Source: Gaiellasilicea sp051005735 (lineage in GTDB: Bacteria > Actinomycetota > Thermoleophilia > Gaiellales > Gaiellaceae). Taken from it: a DNA stretch of 5,215 nucleotides. The notes under the pieces are model-generated. The model was not told the origin of the DNA, made no database searches, and saw only the letters and a list, made by a program, of their open reading frames with translations. The stretch is from NCBI GenBank assembly GCA_051005735.1, contig JBPCJB010000299.1, forward strand, positions 1 through 5,215, read 5' to 3'. Numbering within the stretch: the stretch's first letter is position 1; the number at the start of each line of letters is the position of its first letter. The position numbers were made by a program, and so were the translations under genes. Positions 5,026-5,215 of this stretch are shown piece after piece.

Positions 5026-5215
5026 ATGCCTCTCGCCCTCGTCGTGGGTCCGGCGAAGGCCGGAAAGATCGCCCGGCTCCTGGACGCATACCTCGAGGCG
5101 ATCGAGCGCGATCCCGTTCTGATCGTGCCGAACGCGGCGGACGTCGAGCGGGTCGAGCGAGACCTGCTGACGAGGTCGGGAGCGCTCCTGTCAGGCTCGA
5201 TCGGCACCTTCGACG
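5026..5215 (+). CDS. AddB-like PD-(D/E)XK nuclease/helicase, N-terminal fragment
   Basis: First 63 codons of a gene that continues past the right edge. The product starts MPLALVVGPAKAGKIARLLD, with a first hydrophobic strand and a Walker A-like loop G8-P-A-K-A-G-K14-I. It continues with P-V-L-I-V-P-N-A-A-D-V-E-R-V-E-R-D-L-L (31-49) and ends near G-S-I-G-T-F-D. This order (P-loop, strand ending V-P-N, helix with D-V-E, then G-T-F) matches the start of AddB/RecB-type proteins of actinobacteria, which process double-strand breaks for homologous recombination. The nuclease domain would be at the C-terminus, outside the window. The Walker A loop lacks the usual T/S after the lysine (I15). AddB-type subunits use a degenerate helicase fold, so this need not mean loss of function. 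The other ATG nearby (5018) is in another frame. A partner addA-type gene would be expected downstream but is not visible. Confidence 0.75.
   Translation, partial: MPLALVVGPAKAGKIARLLDAYLEAIERDPVLIVPNAADVERVERDLLTRSGALLSGSIGTFD

Noticed and set aside
3929..5089. A 386-codon minus-strand frame across the topoisomerase, Lsr2-like and AddB-like genes
   Set aside because: It runs antisense through three supported genes and two intergenic control regions, and its translation shows no domain pattern.
1..5215. Mobile elements, CRISPR arrays, tRNA or rRNA genes, toxin-antitoxin or defence islands
   Set aside because: I found no direct-repeat array, transposase or integrase signature, tRNA cloverleaf or terminal inverted repeats. 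Gene content and base composition look chromosomal throughout.

Overview
The window is GC-rich, with genes on both strands, long spurious reading frames opposite real genes, and mixed ATG/GTG starts. The gene types (split-alpha proton-translocating transhydrogenase, bacterial topoisomerase IB, a small Lsr2-like protein, an AddB-like nuclease/helicase) suggest a high-GC actinobacterium. A deep lineage such as Thermoleophilia is my best guess, from remembered protein resemblance only. It reads as an ordinary chromosomal segment: I see no transposase, integrase, phage gene, CRISPR array, tRNA or rRNA.

Left end, minus strand (1-1546): the operon pntAA - pntAB - pntB encodes the NAD(P) transhydrogenase. 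pntAA is the soluble NAD(H)-binding subunit and pntAB the small membrane subunit. pntB is cut by the window edge after 24 codons. A perfect 10-bp hairpin lies between pntAA and pntAB, and pntB starts inside the end of pntAB. The 242-bp gap upstream (1547-1788) holds two inverted repeats and drives the divergent rightward gene.

Middle: a ferritin-like (Ferritin_2 type) protein with an export-like N-terminal segment lies on the plus strand (1789-2469) and ends in a strong hairpin terminator. Converging on it from the right is a minus-strand isocitrate/isopropylmalate-family dehydrogenase (2533-3603). Its active site reads as isocitrate-type, but it lacks the known NADP-binding residues. Its start is only 43 bp from that of a divergent topoisomerase IB gene (3647-4663).

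Right end, plus strand: 60 bp after the topoisomerase is a 65-residue basic protein (4724-4921) resembling the Lsr2 N-terminal domain joined to an AT-hook-like tail. A perfect 10-bp inverted repeat lies just upstream and overlaps its ribosome binding site. After a second hairpin terminator, an AddB/RecB-type PD-(D/E)XK nuclease-helicase gene begins at 5026 and runs off the window.

Functional themes: redox cofactor balance (transhydrogenase linking NADH and NADPH pools, plus a probably NAD-linked isocitrate dehydrogenase), metal or oxidative-stress handling (ferritin-like protein), and DNA topology, chromatin and repair (topoisomerase IB, Lsr2-like protein, AddB-like protein). Nothing here is clearly a new system. 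The best candidates for a second look are the mini-Lsr2-like protein with its inverted repeat, and the TAGRRT hexamers 6-9 nt before three start codons that lack a good ribosome binding site.
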